Assembly (NCBI GenBank): GCA_021531385.1
Contig: JAFBIR010000020.1
Coordinates: 1 to 52,630 of the forward strand
DNA: 52,630 bases
Source: Parabacteroides distasonis
GTDB taxonomy: Bacteria; Bacteroidota; Bacteroidia; Bacteroidales; Tannerellaceae
Direction of reading: 5' to 3'
Position numbers and translations under genes: made by a program. How positions within the stretch are numbered: the first letter of the stretch is position 1; each line of letters starts with the position of its first letter. Below, one piece after another: positions 7,571 to 16,646 of the stretch. The notes below the pieces were generated by a model. That model was not told the origin of the DNA and did no database searches. It worked only from the letters and a program-made list of their open reading frames with translations.

Positions 7571-8527
7571 ATGAAGATGGACGAAGTAAGAGATAAATGC
7601 ATCCGTTTTGACTGGGCGATCAAGCGATTGCTCCGCCAGAAGGCTAATTTTGATGTGTTGGAAGGATTCTTGACCGTATTTATCGGCGAGAAAATCACCA
7701 TCGTGGAGATACTTGAAAGCGAGGGGAATCAATCAAGGAGCGATGATAAGTTTAACCGTGTGGATATCAAGGCGAAAAACGACAAGGGGGAGATCATCAT
7801 CATCGAGGTGCAGAACACGCGTGAGCTGTACTTCTTGGAGCGCATCCTGTATGGGGTGGCTAAGGCGATTACAGAGCATATCCAAATAGGGGACCGGTAT
7901 GAGAAGGTGAAGAAGGTTTATTCGATCAGCATCCTTTATTTCGACTTGGGTAAGGGTACGGATTACCTGTATCATGGACAGAATCGCTTCATAGGTGTCC
8001 ATACGCATGATTGCTTGCAGATCAAGGAGAAAGAAAAGAATGCATTGGTGTCTCGTGCTCCGGAGGAGATTTTTCCTGAGTACATTCTCATCCGTGTGAA
8101 TGAGTTTAACAAAGTGGCTGTCACTCCTATTGAGGAATGGGTGCAGTATTTGAAAGAGGGGGTTATTAGTCCTGACACACAAGCTCCAGGGTTGGGCGAG
8201 GCTCGCAAGAAGCTTCTCTACTATTCAATGAACAAACAGGAACGTGCGGCTTATGATGAGCACTTAAACAATATCGCTATCGAGTTAGGTATCGTAGATG
8301 CCGCTAAGTGGGAAGGTCTTGAGGAGGGACGTGCTGAGGGACGTGCTGAGGGTTTGGCTAAAGGACGTGAAGAAGGCTTAGCGGAAGGGCGTGCGGAAGG
8401 AGAGATGAACAAGGGCTTGGAGGTCGCACGCCAGATGAAGGCAGAGGGACTTCCCGTAGAAATGATCGCTCGTTGTACAGGCCTTTCGATAGAGCAGATT
8501 GAGCTTGCCGATAAATCTGATAATTAA
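7571..8527 (+). CDS. Rpn-family PD-(D/E)XK nuclease (recombination-promoting nuclease/putative transposase)
   Basis: This 318-residue protein belongs to the Rpn/PDDEXK_2 family of DNA nucleases, linked in other bacteria to RecA-independent recombination and phage defence. The N-terminal DKCIRFDWAIKRLL leads into the nuclease core, with Asp65 in RVDIKAK and Glu79-Val-Gln81 in IIIEVQ as the D-ExQ active site. Residues about 250-280 are a run of four-residue repeats (EGRA/EGLA/KGRE). The last 40 residues form a helical MKAEGLPVEMIARCTGLSIEQI tail. No transposon ends are seen, so it stands alone between the polysaccharide and signalling operons. An in-frame ATG at 8405 with an upstream AAGGAG could yield a short C-terminal product. 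Confidence 0.9.
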   Translation: MKMDEVRDKCIRFDWAIKRLLRQKANFDVLEGFLTVFIGEKITIVEILESEGNQSRSDDKFNRVDIKAKNDKGEIIIIEVQNTRELYFLERILYGVAKAITEHIQIGDRYEKVKKVYSISILYFDLGKGTDYLYHGQNRFIGVHTHDCLQIKEKEKNALVSRAPEEIFPEYILIRVNEFNKVAVTPIEEWVQYLKEGVISPDTQAPGLGEARKKLLYYSMNKQERAAYDEHLNNIAIELGIVDAAKWEGLEEGRAEGRAEGLAKGREEGLAEGRAEGEMNKGLEVARQMKAEGLPVEMIARCTGLSIEQIELADKSDN

Positions 8528-8557
8528 GACTCCCGATGACATCCAATCGGACACTGC

Positions 8558-8588
8558 TTGGTGATTAACGGATTAATATCTATATTTG
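8558..8588 (+). promoter_or_regulatory. Promoter of the TPR/two-component operon
   Basis: TTG at 8558 (-33 type) is followed after 20 nt by TATATTTG at 8581-8588 (-7). The layout is the standard Bacteroidetes primary-sigma promoter. It lies 55 bp before the ATG at 8644 and would start the long transcript through 19845. Confidence 0.7.
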
Positions 8589-8643
8589 CGATTCAAACTG
8601 AGGGGCATGGATTTAGATGCCCTGTTAAAAGAAAAAAGGAGTG

Positions 8644-11640
8644 ATGAGAAGAATATTGATTCCATTGTGCCTAATGATAGGTAGCCATGTGGCGAGTGGG
8701 CAACGGGCTTATCAAACGGAGGGGCCGAACCGCTTGTTCGTGGAGGGTAAGGAACTGTTTAGCCTGAAGAATTACTCGGGGTGTATCGACAAGCTTTCGG
8801 CTTATAAGCTGCAGGCGACGGATGCGGACTTGATTCAGGAGGCAGATTATATGTTGGTTGCTGCTGCCTACGAGCAGGGACGGCCGAATGCTGCGGAGTT
8901 GTTAGAGAGCTACTTGGAGGCTTATCCAGCCTCTCGACATGCGGATGAGGTAGCTTTCTTGATTGGTTCGACTTACTTTGGCGAAGGTTGGTATGCGGAG
9001 GCGATCCAATGGTTTAATCGGTCGAATATCGATGTGCTTAGTGCGGAACAGCAGGAGGCGTATAGTTTCCGCTTGGCATACGCCTTGTTGCAACAGGATG
9101 ATTTAGAGAAAGCGAGAGGCTATTTCGCACGTATTGCACAGATTGGCAAGCGCTACAAGGAGGCTTCAACCTACTACATGGCTTATATCGACTATGCGAA
9201 GGGACGTTACCCGGAGGCTTTGACGGCATTCAGCCGCTTGAAGGATCATCCGGAGTTTAAGGAGCAATCGCTCTACTACATCACGCAGATCTATTTTATC
9301 CAAAACAAATATAGCAAGGTGATCAGTGAGGGTAAGCAGCTGTTGACGGCCTATCCGAACAGTCAGAATAACAGTGAGGTCTATCGTATGATGGGTAACT
9401 CAGCCTATCATGTAGGCAATGAGGCGCAAGCGATTGAATGGCTAAGCCAGTATGTGGCGACCACGGATAGTCCTTTGCGTGGCGATCTCTACCTATTGGG
9501 TGTTTGCTATTATAATAAGGGGGAGTATGCCAAGGCCGTGAATCAATTGGGTAAGACGGTCAGTGGCGATGATGCCTTGACGCAAAATGCTTACATGTAT
9601 TTGGGACAGAGTTACTTGAAGTTAAAAGATAAGAACAATGCCCGCATGGCGTTTGAGTCGGCTGCAACGGCCTCATTCGATAAACAGGTGAAGGAGGCGG
9701 CGATGTATAATTACGCCTTGTTGATTCACGAGACGAACTTCACGGGCTTTGGTGAGTCCGTCACGATTTTTGAGGATTTCTTGAATGATTTTCCCAACTC
9801 GCAATATGCCGACAAGGTGAACGACTATTTGGTGGAGACTTATATGACCACTAAGAACTATCAAGCTGCACTGACTTCGATTGAGAAGATCAAGCAACCC
9901 AGTCGCAAGATCTTGGAGGCAAAGCAAGACATCCTATTCCAGTTGGGTACGCAAGCCTTTGCGAATCAACAGTTAGAGGAGGCAATCAATCGCTTCAACC
10001 AGGCGATCGAGTTGGGGGCATACAAAGAGGAATCTCGCAATGAGGCCTACTTCTGGAGAGGTGAGTCCTATTATCGATTGGGCGATTACCGACAAGCCAT
10101 TTCCGACTATCGCATCTATCTGAACAATACCCGCCAACGCAATACTGATATGTATGCTTTGGCACATTATAACTTGGGTTACAGCTACTTCAAGGAGAAA
10201 GACTATGATGAGGCATTAAATCGCTTCCGCCAGTATATCAACTTGGAGAGTAACCAGCAACTGGCTGCCTATGCCGATGCCTATAACCGTATTGGTGACT
10301 GTCTCTTCCACAATCGGCAATTTGCTTTGGCAGAGGAGCAATATAGCCGTGCCGCTCAGTTGCAACCCGGCGCAGGAGATTATGCGCTCTATCAGAAGGG
10401 CTTCGTAATGGGCTTGCAAAAGGATTACAAAGGGAAGATTAACCTGATGGATCAACTGATCCGTGAGTTTCCCAACTCATCCTATGTGGATGATGCCCTG
10501 TTTGAGAAGGGTCGTGCCTACGTCTTGTTGGATAATAATACGTCCGCTGCCCGCACGTTCGAGCAGTTAGTGAAGCAATATCCGCAAAGTTCGCTTTCGT
10601 CAAAAGCCGGTATTCAGTTAGGTTTGATCTATTTCAACGAGGGTGAGATGGATCGGGCTGCTGAGGCTTATAAAGCGGTTATCGGGGCCTATCCGGGAAG
10701 CGATGAGGCAAAGGTGGCTTTGCAAGACTTGAAGGCTGTTTATGTGGAGCAGAATAACGTGAGTGCCTATGCGGCTTATGTGAATTCCTTGGGTGGCAAT
10801 ATCCATTTAGAGGTGAGCGAGCAGGATTCCTTGACCTATATTGCTGCTGAGAAGCTCTTTATGCGGGGCGACAATGCGGGCGCACAACGTAGTTTGGAGA
10901 GCTACTTGCAGCAATACCCAATGGGCGCTTTCAGCACGAATGCGCATTATTATTTAGGTGCGATTGCCTTTGCAGAGAAACAGTATCAGGTCGCTTTGCC
11001 CCATTATGAGACTGCTATTGCGGCTGGTGATCCGAAGTTTTTGGAGGAGTCGGTGGCACGTGCGGCTGAGATTCTTTATCTGCAAAAGGAGTATGAGGCG
11101 GCTTTGAAACGATTCGACCAGCTGTTACAGGTGGCAGAGACCCCCGAGAACAAGGAGGCGGCTAAGTTAGGTGCGATGCGTTGCGCAGAGCAGACAGGTC
11201 AGTTAGCTGAGGCTGTGGAGGCTGCTACGGCCTTGCTGAAAGAGGCGAAGCTCTCACCCGAGGTCATGTCGGAGGCTCGTTATGTTCGGGCAAAGGCCTA
11301 TGTGGGCTTGAACCAAGAGGCGAAGGCGTTGGCTGATTGGAAGGAATTGAGTAAAGACACTCGAACGGCACAAGGCGCTGAGGCGAAATATCGATTGGCA
11401 CAACTCTATTACGATCAGCAGAAGGATAGCGAGGCGATAAAGGTGTTGGAAGACTTCGCAAAGAACGGCACACCGCATCAATATTGGTTGGCACGTGGAT
11501 TCATCCTTTGGGCAGATATTTACATTCGCCAAGGCGATGAGGTGCAGGCACGTGTTTACCTAAATAGCTTGCAGAACAACTACAAGGGCAATGCGGAGAT
11601 TGATGCGATGATTGAGGATAGATTGGGAAAATTAAAGTAG
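8644..11640 (+). CDS. Large periplasmic/outer-membrane-associated TPR protein
   Basis: This 998-residue protein has an N-terminal signal peptide (ILIPLCLMIGSHVASG, no lipobox Cys). The rest is tetratricopeptide repeats with the usual A..Y..G/A..A...F pattern (for example EAIQWFNR, YPEALTAFSRL, YDEALNRFRQYI, QVALPHYETAI) and repeated YP.S...A spacers typical of BamD/YbgF-like TPRs. It is exported and probably serves as a protein-binding scaffold. It is followed after 7 nt by a beta-barrel gene, suggesting the two work as a pair at the outer membrane. GTG at 8641 is an alternative start three nucleotides upstream; I prefer ATG 8644. The specific role is unknown. Confidence 0.88.
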   Translation: MRRILIPLCLMIGSHVASGQRAYQTEGPNRLFVEGKELFSLKNYSGCIDKLSAYKLQATDADLIQEADYMLVAAAYEQGRPNAAELLESYLEAYPASRHADEVAFLIGSTYFGEGWYAEAIQWFNRSNIDVLSAEQQEAYSFRLAYALLQQDDLEKARGYFARIAQIGKRYKEASTYYMAYIDYAKGRYPEALTAFSRLKDHPEFKEQSLYYITQIYFIQNKYSKVISEGKQLLTAYPNSQNNSEVYRMMGNSAYHVGNEAQAIEWLSQYVATTDSPLRGDLYLLGVCYYNKGEYAKAVNQLGKTVSGDDALTQNAYMYLGQSYLKLKDKNNARMAFESAATASFDKQVKEAAMYNYALLIHETNFTGFGESVTIFEDFLNDFPNSQYADKVNDYLVETYMTTKNYQAALTSIEKIKQPSRKILEAKQDILFQLGTQAFANQQLEEAINRFNQAIELGAYKEESRNEAYFWRGESYYRLGDYRQAISDYRIYLNNTRQRNTDMYALAHYNLGYSYFKEKDYDEALNRFRQYINLESNQQLAAYADAYNRIGDCLFHNRQFALAEEQYSRAAQLQPGAGDYALYQKGFVMGLQKDYKGKINLMDQLIREFPNSSYVDDALFEKGRAYVLLDNNTSAARTFEQLVKQYPQSSLSSKAGIQLGLIYFNEGEMDRAAEAYKAVIGAYPGSDEAKVALQDLKAVYVEQNNVSAYAAYVNSLGGNIHLEVSEQDSLTYIAAEKLFMRGDNAGAQRSLESYLQQYPMGAFSTNAHYYLGAIAFAEKQYQVALPHYETAIAAGDPKFLEESVARAAEILYLQKEYEAALKRFDQLLQVAETPENKEAAKLGAMRCAEQTGQLAEAVEAATALLKEAKLSPEVMSEARYVRAKAYVGLNQEAKALADWKELSKDTRTAQGAEAKYRLAQLYYDQQKDSEAIKVLEDFAKNGTPHQYWLARGFILWADIYIRQGDEVQARVYLNSLQNNYKGNAEIDAMIEDRLGKLK

Positions 11641-11647
11641 TAAGACG

Positions 11648-13447
11648 ATGAAGAAGACAAGATATAGTGTGAGAATCGTATGCCTGTTGGCGGCAGTGGG
11701 TGTTTCTCTCTTTGCCAACGCACAGGAGGACAAGAAGAAGGAACAGGATCTGAACCGCCAGCTGACGCTGGAGCGCGAGTATGATCCTTCGGTGCAGGAT
11801 GCCAACAAGGTGAGCACGCTCCCGGTGGTGAAGGAGCCGGAGGTGCGGAAGATTCCCATTGATTATTCCGATTATACCTTAGCGATGGATCCGGAGCAGC
11901 AGATCAGTGTGCTCCCCTCGGGCAATATCATGACCCAGATGGATTATAACAAACGGAGAGGTTACTTGCGTTTCGGAGCGGGCACCTTCATGAACCTCAA
12001 TGGCGACTTTGGCTATCATGCGCTCAGTACGGAGCGGGATCAGCTGAGCATCGCTTTCTCGCATCGTTCGGCTAATGGGAACGTGAAGTACATTCAAATG
12101 CCGGAAGAGAAGGTAAAAGCGAAGATGAACGACAACTTGGGTGGTATCAAATATGGACATACATTTGATAAAGCGGTGCTTAACCTGGGTTTAAACTATG
12201 GTTATTCTGCCTATAATTACTATGGTTTGTATCAACCCTTTGATGCCTCAACTTGGACTCCTGTTTGGGATAATTGGGATCGGGAGACAAACCAAGTGAA
12301 TCAGACCATCGCCGCTACCTTTGGCATTGAGTCAAAAGAGGGAGCTGACTTGGCTTATTTGGTTGATTTAGGTTTCGTCAACTTCTCGCATAAATATGGA
12401 ATCTCGAAAGAGACGGATGGCCCGAAAGAGAATACCTTTGAGGCGAAGTTCGACGTGAGCAAGGGCTTTAACGAGAACATGCGCTTTGGCTTGGGCGGCT
12501 TGGTGGAGTATTTCAATTACAGCTTGCCTGCGGAGAAGACGATGCCGGATGGCAGTCTCTATGCCTGCGAGTTTGAGAACCATGCCGAGGTGATGCTCTC
12601 ACCTTATTATAAGGTAGGTGGCGAGAACTGGAACGTGAAGTTGGGTGCCAACGTGATGCTGAAGACGGGTGAGGAGGATATTTTTATGGCGTCTCCGAAT
12701 GTAGCCATTAACGCAGAGGTAGCAGATAAGACCGAGCTCTATGTCAAGGCCAATGGCAAGCTCTACTCCAATAGCATGTATGAGATGTCGAAGATCAATC
12801 GCTACTTGGATCCGACACGAGAGTTGCGTCCCTCGCAGAATTGGCTGGATGCGATTGTTGGCATCAAGAGCGGCGTGGCTCCGGGCTTCTGGTTTGACAT
12901 ATTCGCTGGCTATAAAATGACGAGCGACGATGTGTTGTTCGTACCCCAGTTCTCTGATTTGGAGAATGGGTTTGGCAATTTCAGCCAAGCGATGGACAAT
13001 ATCAACACCACTTTGCTCTTTGTAGGCGCAAACCTGAAGTATAGCTACCAACAGCTGTTTGAATTGACCTTGAAAGGTGTCTATAATAATTGGAAAGCTA
13101 AGTATGGCGATGATTGGATCGGTGTAGGTGAGGACAAGGAGTTAGCGCACGCATGGGGAAAGCCGGAGATGGAGCTGAATGCGGGTATCACGGTTCGCCC
13201 GATCGACAAGTTGGCGGTAGCTTTGGATTACTATTTGGCCACAGGACGTTACACGCAATTTTACGGTACTTATGAGTACAAAATGAACAACATCAACGAG
13301 CTGAACCTAACGGCTACCTATACGCTCAACGATACATTCGGCTTCTATGTGAAAGCGAACAACCTGTTGGCTCAGAAGTATGAGCTCTACTATGGCTACC
13401 CGATGCAACGCCTCAGTGCACAAGTCGGCGTGAATATTAATTTTTGA
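11648..13447 (+). CDS. Outer-membrane beta-barrel protein (TonB-receptor-like barrel without plug)
   Basis: This 599-residue protein has a signal peptide (VCLLAAVGVSLFANAQ) and a short periplasmic N-terminus rich in charge and proline (TLEREYDPSVQDANK, VKEPEVRKIPIDY). From about residue 95 it is an alternating-hydrophobic beta-barrel that ends in aromatic strands (NLLAQKYELYYGYPMQRLSAQVGVNINF, with terminal Phe). There is no recognisable TonB plug or carboxypeptidase-like domain, so it is not a full TonB-dependent receptor although such proteins are often labelled so. It lies between the TPR gene and the kinases in one operon. It may be an envelope sensor, anchor or channel for the TPR protein. 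Confidence 0.82.
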   Translation: MKKTRYSVRIVCLLAAVGVSLFANAQEDKKKEQDLNRQLTLEREYDPSVQDANKVSTLPVVKEPEVRKIPIDYSDYTLAMDPEQQISVLPSGNIMTQMDYNKRRGYLRFGAGTFMNLNGDFGYHALSTERDQLSIAFSHRSANGNVKYIQMPEEKVKAKMNDNLGGIKYGHTFDKAVLNLGLNYGYSAYNYYGLYQPFDASTWTPVWDNWDRETNQVNQTIAATFGIESKEGADLAYLVDLGFVNFSHKYGISKETDGPKENTFEAKFDVSKGFNENMRFGLGGLVEYFNYSLPAEKTMPDGSLYACEFENHAEVMLSPYYKVGGENWNVKLGANVMLKTGEEDIFMASPNVAINAEVADKTELYVKANGKLYSNSMYEMSKINRYLDPTRELRPSQNWLDAIVGIKSGVAPGFWFDIFAGYKMTSDDVLFVPQFSDLENGFGNFSQAMDNINTTLLFVGANLKYSYQQLFELTLKGVYNNWKAKYGDDWIGVGEDKELAHAWGKPEMELNAGITVRPIDKLAVALDYYLATGRYTQFYGTYEYKMNNINELNLTATYTLNDTFGFYVKANNLLAQKYELYYGYPMQRLSAQVGVNINF

Positions 13448-13458
13448 GATATACTCAC

Positions 13459-14619
13459 ATGAGTACATTGGCTGAGGAAATCAAACAGTTGCAGGGGCGA
13501 GTGAAGCTTTTGGAGCGGCTCACCAATGCTGGATGGTGCATCATGGCCCTCAACTTTATCTTCTTGGGACGTAATGATTTGGGGATATTGACCTTGATTT
13601 GTACGGTCTCCATGTTGATCTACAGACTCATTCTGAAGCGAAAATTGGCTATAAAGGAGGATTTAGCGAAAGAGGTAGAGGAACGTACGGAGCAGATCCG
13701 CTCGGAGAAAAATGCCATCCAAGAGGAGTCGGATAAGTTAGCGGCTGCCCTTTCGGCCCTTTCCGAAGCACAGGATGAGTTAGTACGCAAGGAGCGTATG
13801 GCCACAGTCGGTCAGCTGACACAAGGCTTGGTGGATCGCATCCTCAATCCATTGAATTACATCAACAACTTCGCCAGCCTTTCCGAAGGCTTAGCGAAGG
13901 AGTTACGAGAGAACTTGGAGAGCCAGAAATGCAAGATATCGCAGGATGTCTATGAGGACTCTGAGGAGTTGCTCGACATGATGAGCGATAATTTGAAGAA
14001 GATTTCTGCGCATGGCTATAACACGGTCCGTATCGTGAAAGCAATGGAGGAGCTGTTGAAGGATCGAGTAGGTGTCTTGATTCTCACCAATATGAATAGC
14101 CTCTGTCGGATCGCTTTGGAGAAGTTGAAGAAGGGTTACGAGAAAGAGATCCAAGAGAAGAATGTGCGTATCGTATTCGACAACCTGAGTCTCTCTTTGA
14201 TGATGGAGGTGAATGCCGATCAGTTGGGTAAGGCGATTGATGGGGTGCTGAAGAACGCCATGTATGCCGTGTTGCGCAAAGCGGAGCAGGTAGCCTATAG
14301 CCCGGAGATCTATTTAGGATTGAAGGTAAATGGCGATCAGTTGGATATCACCATCCGAGATAATGGAACCGGCATTGACGAGAAAATCAAGGATAAGATT
14401 TTCGCTCCCTTCTTTACGACAAAGACCACCGGTGAAGCTGCGGGTGTGGGTCTTTACCTCTGTCGAGAGATCGTGCAGAACCATCGAGGCCGTATCGAGG
14501 TGGAGAGCCAGAAGGGTGAATACACCCAATTCTTGATCAGCTTACCCATTTATTCATTCAAGCAGCACAAGCAGCCTGAGCCAGAAGAAGCAGAAGAGGA
14601 GGAACAGACACATGGATGA
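13459..14619 (+). CDS. Membrane histidine-kinase-like protein with a degenerate H-box
   Basis: Of 386 residues, two hydrophobic segments lie at about 25-37 and 41-58, a coiled coil at about 62-112, a dimerisation/H-box region at 113-200, and an HATPase domain at 250-365. The HATPase motifs are intact (LKNAMYA with Asn266, DNGTGID at 301-307, FAPFFTT, GVGLYL). The H-box, which in the neighbour reads GIAHEIQNPLN, here reads GLVDRILNPLN: the phospho-accepting His is Asp126 and the Glu is Arg127. It therefore probably cannot autophosphorylate and may be a pseudokinase or heterodimer partner of the next kinase. I chose ATG 13459 over a TTG at 13444 that overlaps the previous gene. Its stop overlaps the next start by 8 nt. 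Confidence 0.85.
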   Translation: MSTLAEEIKQLQGRVKLLERLTNAGWCIMALNFIFLGRNDLGILTLICTVSMLIYRLILKRKLAIKEDLAKEVEERTEQIRSEKNAIQEESDKLAAALSALSEAQDELVRKERMATVGQLTQGLVDRILNPLNYINNFASLSEGLAKELRENLESQKCKISQDVYEDSEELLDMMSDNLKKISAHGYNTVRIVKAMEELLKDRVGVLILTNMNSLCRIALEKLKKGYEKEIQEKNVRIVFDNLSLSLMMEVNADQLGKAIDGVLKNAMYAVLRKAEQVAYSPEIYLGLKVNGDQLDITIRDNGTGIDEKIKDKIFAPFFTTKTTGEAAGVGLYLCREIVQNHRGRIEVESQKGEYTQFLISLPIYSFKQHKQPEPEEAEEEEQTHG

Positions 14620-15463
14620 GCCAAATAAAGAGATAGAACGATTGCGGATGCAGGTGAGCAGTTTGGAAAAGCTCTCATCGTTAGGTATGTTGAGCGCGGG
14701 TATCGCACATGAGATACAGAACCCGCTCAACTTCGTGATCAATTTCAGTAAATTGTCTGCGAAGTTAGTGGAAGACTTACAAGACATCGTGGCGGAGGAG
14801 CAAGAGCTGCTTACCCCGGAAGCCAAACAGCGTGTGGCCGAACTCAACGAGGAATTGGATGAGATCGTGGGTGATCTTCACGCCAACCTCCAGAAGATTG
14901 AGGAGCACGGCAACCGGGCCATCAGCATTATCCGAGGAATCTTGCTTTATTCCCGTGGCAAGGAGGATGAATTCATCCCAACTGATTTAGCCAAGTTAGT
15001 GAAGGAGTATGTATGGCTCTCCTACCATTCGATGCGTGCGAATTACAAAGGCTTCAACCTGACCATTCGTGAGGAGTATGCCACAGGGCTTCCCTTGCAA
15101 CGAGTCGTACCGCAAGATTTCAGTCGTGCCGTACTCAATCTGATGAACAACGCCTGTTATGCGGTTTATAACAAGAGCAAACGTGCCGCTGTAGGGTTTG
15201 AGCCGGTGATCGCTGTCTCGTTGCGGCAAGAGGGAGATCAGATTTGCTTGCAGATCGAAGACAATGGAACCGGTATGCCGGATGCGGTCAAAGAGCAGAT
15301 ATTCAAACCCTTCTATACCACTAAGCCAGCGGGCGAAGGCACGGGCTTAGGGCTTTCTATCACCCGTACCATCATCGAAGAGAAACATAAAGGAACAATC
15401 CAGGTAGATTCGGAGGAGGGTAAGTTCACCCGTTTCACGATCCGTATCCCCGTGACGAAATAA
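14612..15463 (+). CDS. Soluble sensor histidine kinase
   Basis: This 283-residue cytoplasmic kinase has no membrane segment. A short coiled coil (1-24) leads to a canonical H-box MLSAGIAHEIQNPLNFV with His33. A second helix carries KIEEHGNRAISIIRG. The HATPase has an N-box (LMNNACYAV, Asn180), G1 DNGTG (217-221), F-box FKPFYTT and G2 GEGTGLGLS. All catalytic elements are present. It overlaps the upstream degenerate kinase by 8 nt and precedes a response regulator by 11 nt. The most economical reading is that the membrane pseudokinase senses and this kinase phosphorylates the regulator. Confidence 0.92.
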   Translation: MDEPNKEIERLRMQVSSLEKLSSLGMLSAGIAHEIQNPLNFVINFSKLSAKLVEDLQDIVAEEQELLTPEAKQRVAELNEELDEIVGDLHANLQKIEEHGNRAISIIRGILLYSRGKEDEFIPTDLAKLVKEYVWLSYHSMRANYKGFNLTIREEYATGLPLQRVVPQDFSRAVLNLMNNACYAVYNKSKRAAVGFEPVIAVSLRQEGDQICLQIEDNGTGMPDAVKEQIFKPFYTTKPAGEGTGLGLSITRTIIEEKHKGTIQVDSEEGKFTRFTIRIPVTK

Positions 15464-15474
15464 ATATATCGACC

Positions 15475-16638
15475 ATGGCAATCAAGATATTAAGTGTTGA
15501 CGACGAGCAGGATTTAGAGTCTTTGCTCACCCAGTATTTCCGCCGAAAGATCCGCAAGGGAGAGTATGAGTTTTCTTTTGCGCACAATGGTTTAGAGGCG
15601 CTCAAGTTGATCTTGGAGCATCCTGATTTTGATATTATCTTGAGCGACATCAACATGCCGGAGATGGATGGCTTGACGTTGCTTACGAAGATCAACGAGA
15701 TGCGCAATCCGGCCATGAAATGTATTATGGTTTCTGCCTATGGCGATATGGATAATATCCGTACGGCCATGAACCATGGAGCTTTCGACTTCGCCATGAA
15801 GCCGATTGATATGGAGGACCTGGAGCGAACCATCCAAAAGGCAGTGGAGCAGATCTCCTTTATCAAGAAAGCGCAAGCCGAGCATTCGCAGTTGGAGGAG
15901 ATTCAGTATGATCTGAATGTGGCCCGAGAGATCCAGCAATCCATCTTGCCGAAGGTGTTTCCCGCCTTCCCGGAGAGCGTACCCTTCGATATTTACGCAA
16001 CGATGAATGCGGCCAAGGCGGTGGGTGGCGATTTCTATGATTTCTTCATGGTCGATGAGCATCATTTGGGTTTTACCATAGCAGATGTGTCCGACAAAGG
16101 CGTTCCGGCGGCTATCTTTATGGCGATCAGTCGCACAGTTATCCGGGCAACCGCTTTGCGACAACACTCTCCGGCCATTTGCCTCAGCGAATCCAACAAC
16201 CTGCTGTGTAACGAGAGCGTCAATGGCATGTTCGTGACCGTTTTCTATGCGGTTTTGAATATCCATACGGGTGACGTGGTGTATAGCAATGGCGGACATA
16301 ACCGACCGGTGTGGATTCGCAAGGGAGAAACGGCTGAAATGTTGCCGGTAACGGGCAACATGGCCTTAGGCGTGATGTCTGGTTTGCCTTACAATGAGCG
16401 CACGATCCATTTAGAGCCGGGCGACAGCCTTTTCCTTTATACGGATGGCATTAGCGAGGCGATGAACCCGAAAGGAGAATTGTTTGGTGATGCGCGCTTG
16501 ATCGAGACCTGTTCCCAAGCTTCCGCTTCGGCCAAGGCGATGATCGGGCGGATGGAACAGCGAATCAGTGCGTTTGTGGATGGAGCGACACAATACGATG
16601 ATATGACCATGCTCTCATTGCTATATAAAGGAGAATAA
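15475..16638 (+). CDS. Response regulator with PP2C/SpoIIE-type phosphatase output
   Basis: This 387-residue protein has a receiver domain at 1-120 (acidic DDE at 9-11, phospho-acceptor Asp58 in LSDIN, Ser87, Lys109-Pro), a helical linker at 120-165, and a SpoIIE/RsbU-type PPM phosphatase at 170-385. The metal ligands are present: GGDFYDFF (Asp186), ADVSDKG (Asp204/207), YTDGISE (Asp324) and QYDDMT (Asp375/376). In RsbU/IcfG-like proteins this output dephosphorylates an anti-anti-sigma (STAS) protein and frees a sigma factor. No STAS or anti-sigma gene is nearby, so the substrate is unknown. It is the output of the two-kinase operon. Confidence 0.93.
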   Translation: MAIKILSVDDEQDLESLLTQYFRRKIRKGEYEFSFAHNGLEALKLILEHPDFDIILSDINMPEMDGLTLLTKINEMRNPAMKCIMVSAYGDMDNIRTAMNHGAFDFAMKPIDMEDLERTIQKAVEQISFIKKAQAEHSQLEEIQYDLNVAREIQQSILPKVFPAFPESVPFDIYATMNAAKAVGGDFYDFFMVDEHHLGFTIADVSDKGVPAAIFMAISRTVIRATALRQHSPAICLSESNNLLCNESVNGMFVTVFYAVLNIHTGDVVYSNGGHNRPVWIRKGETAEMLPVTGNMALGVMSGLPYNERTIHLEPGDSLFLYTDGISEAMNPKGELFGDARLIETCSQASASAKAMIGRMEQRISAFVDGATQYDDMTMLSLLYKGE

Positions 16639-16646
16639 ACAGCCAC

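Noticed and set aside
7571-8527. Transposase of an insertion sequence
   Set aside because: Rpn proteins are often annotated as transposases, but no terminal inverted repeats or target duplication were seen on either side.
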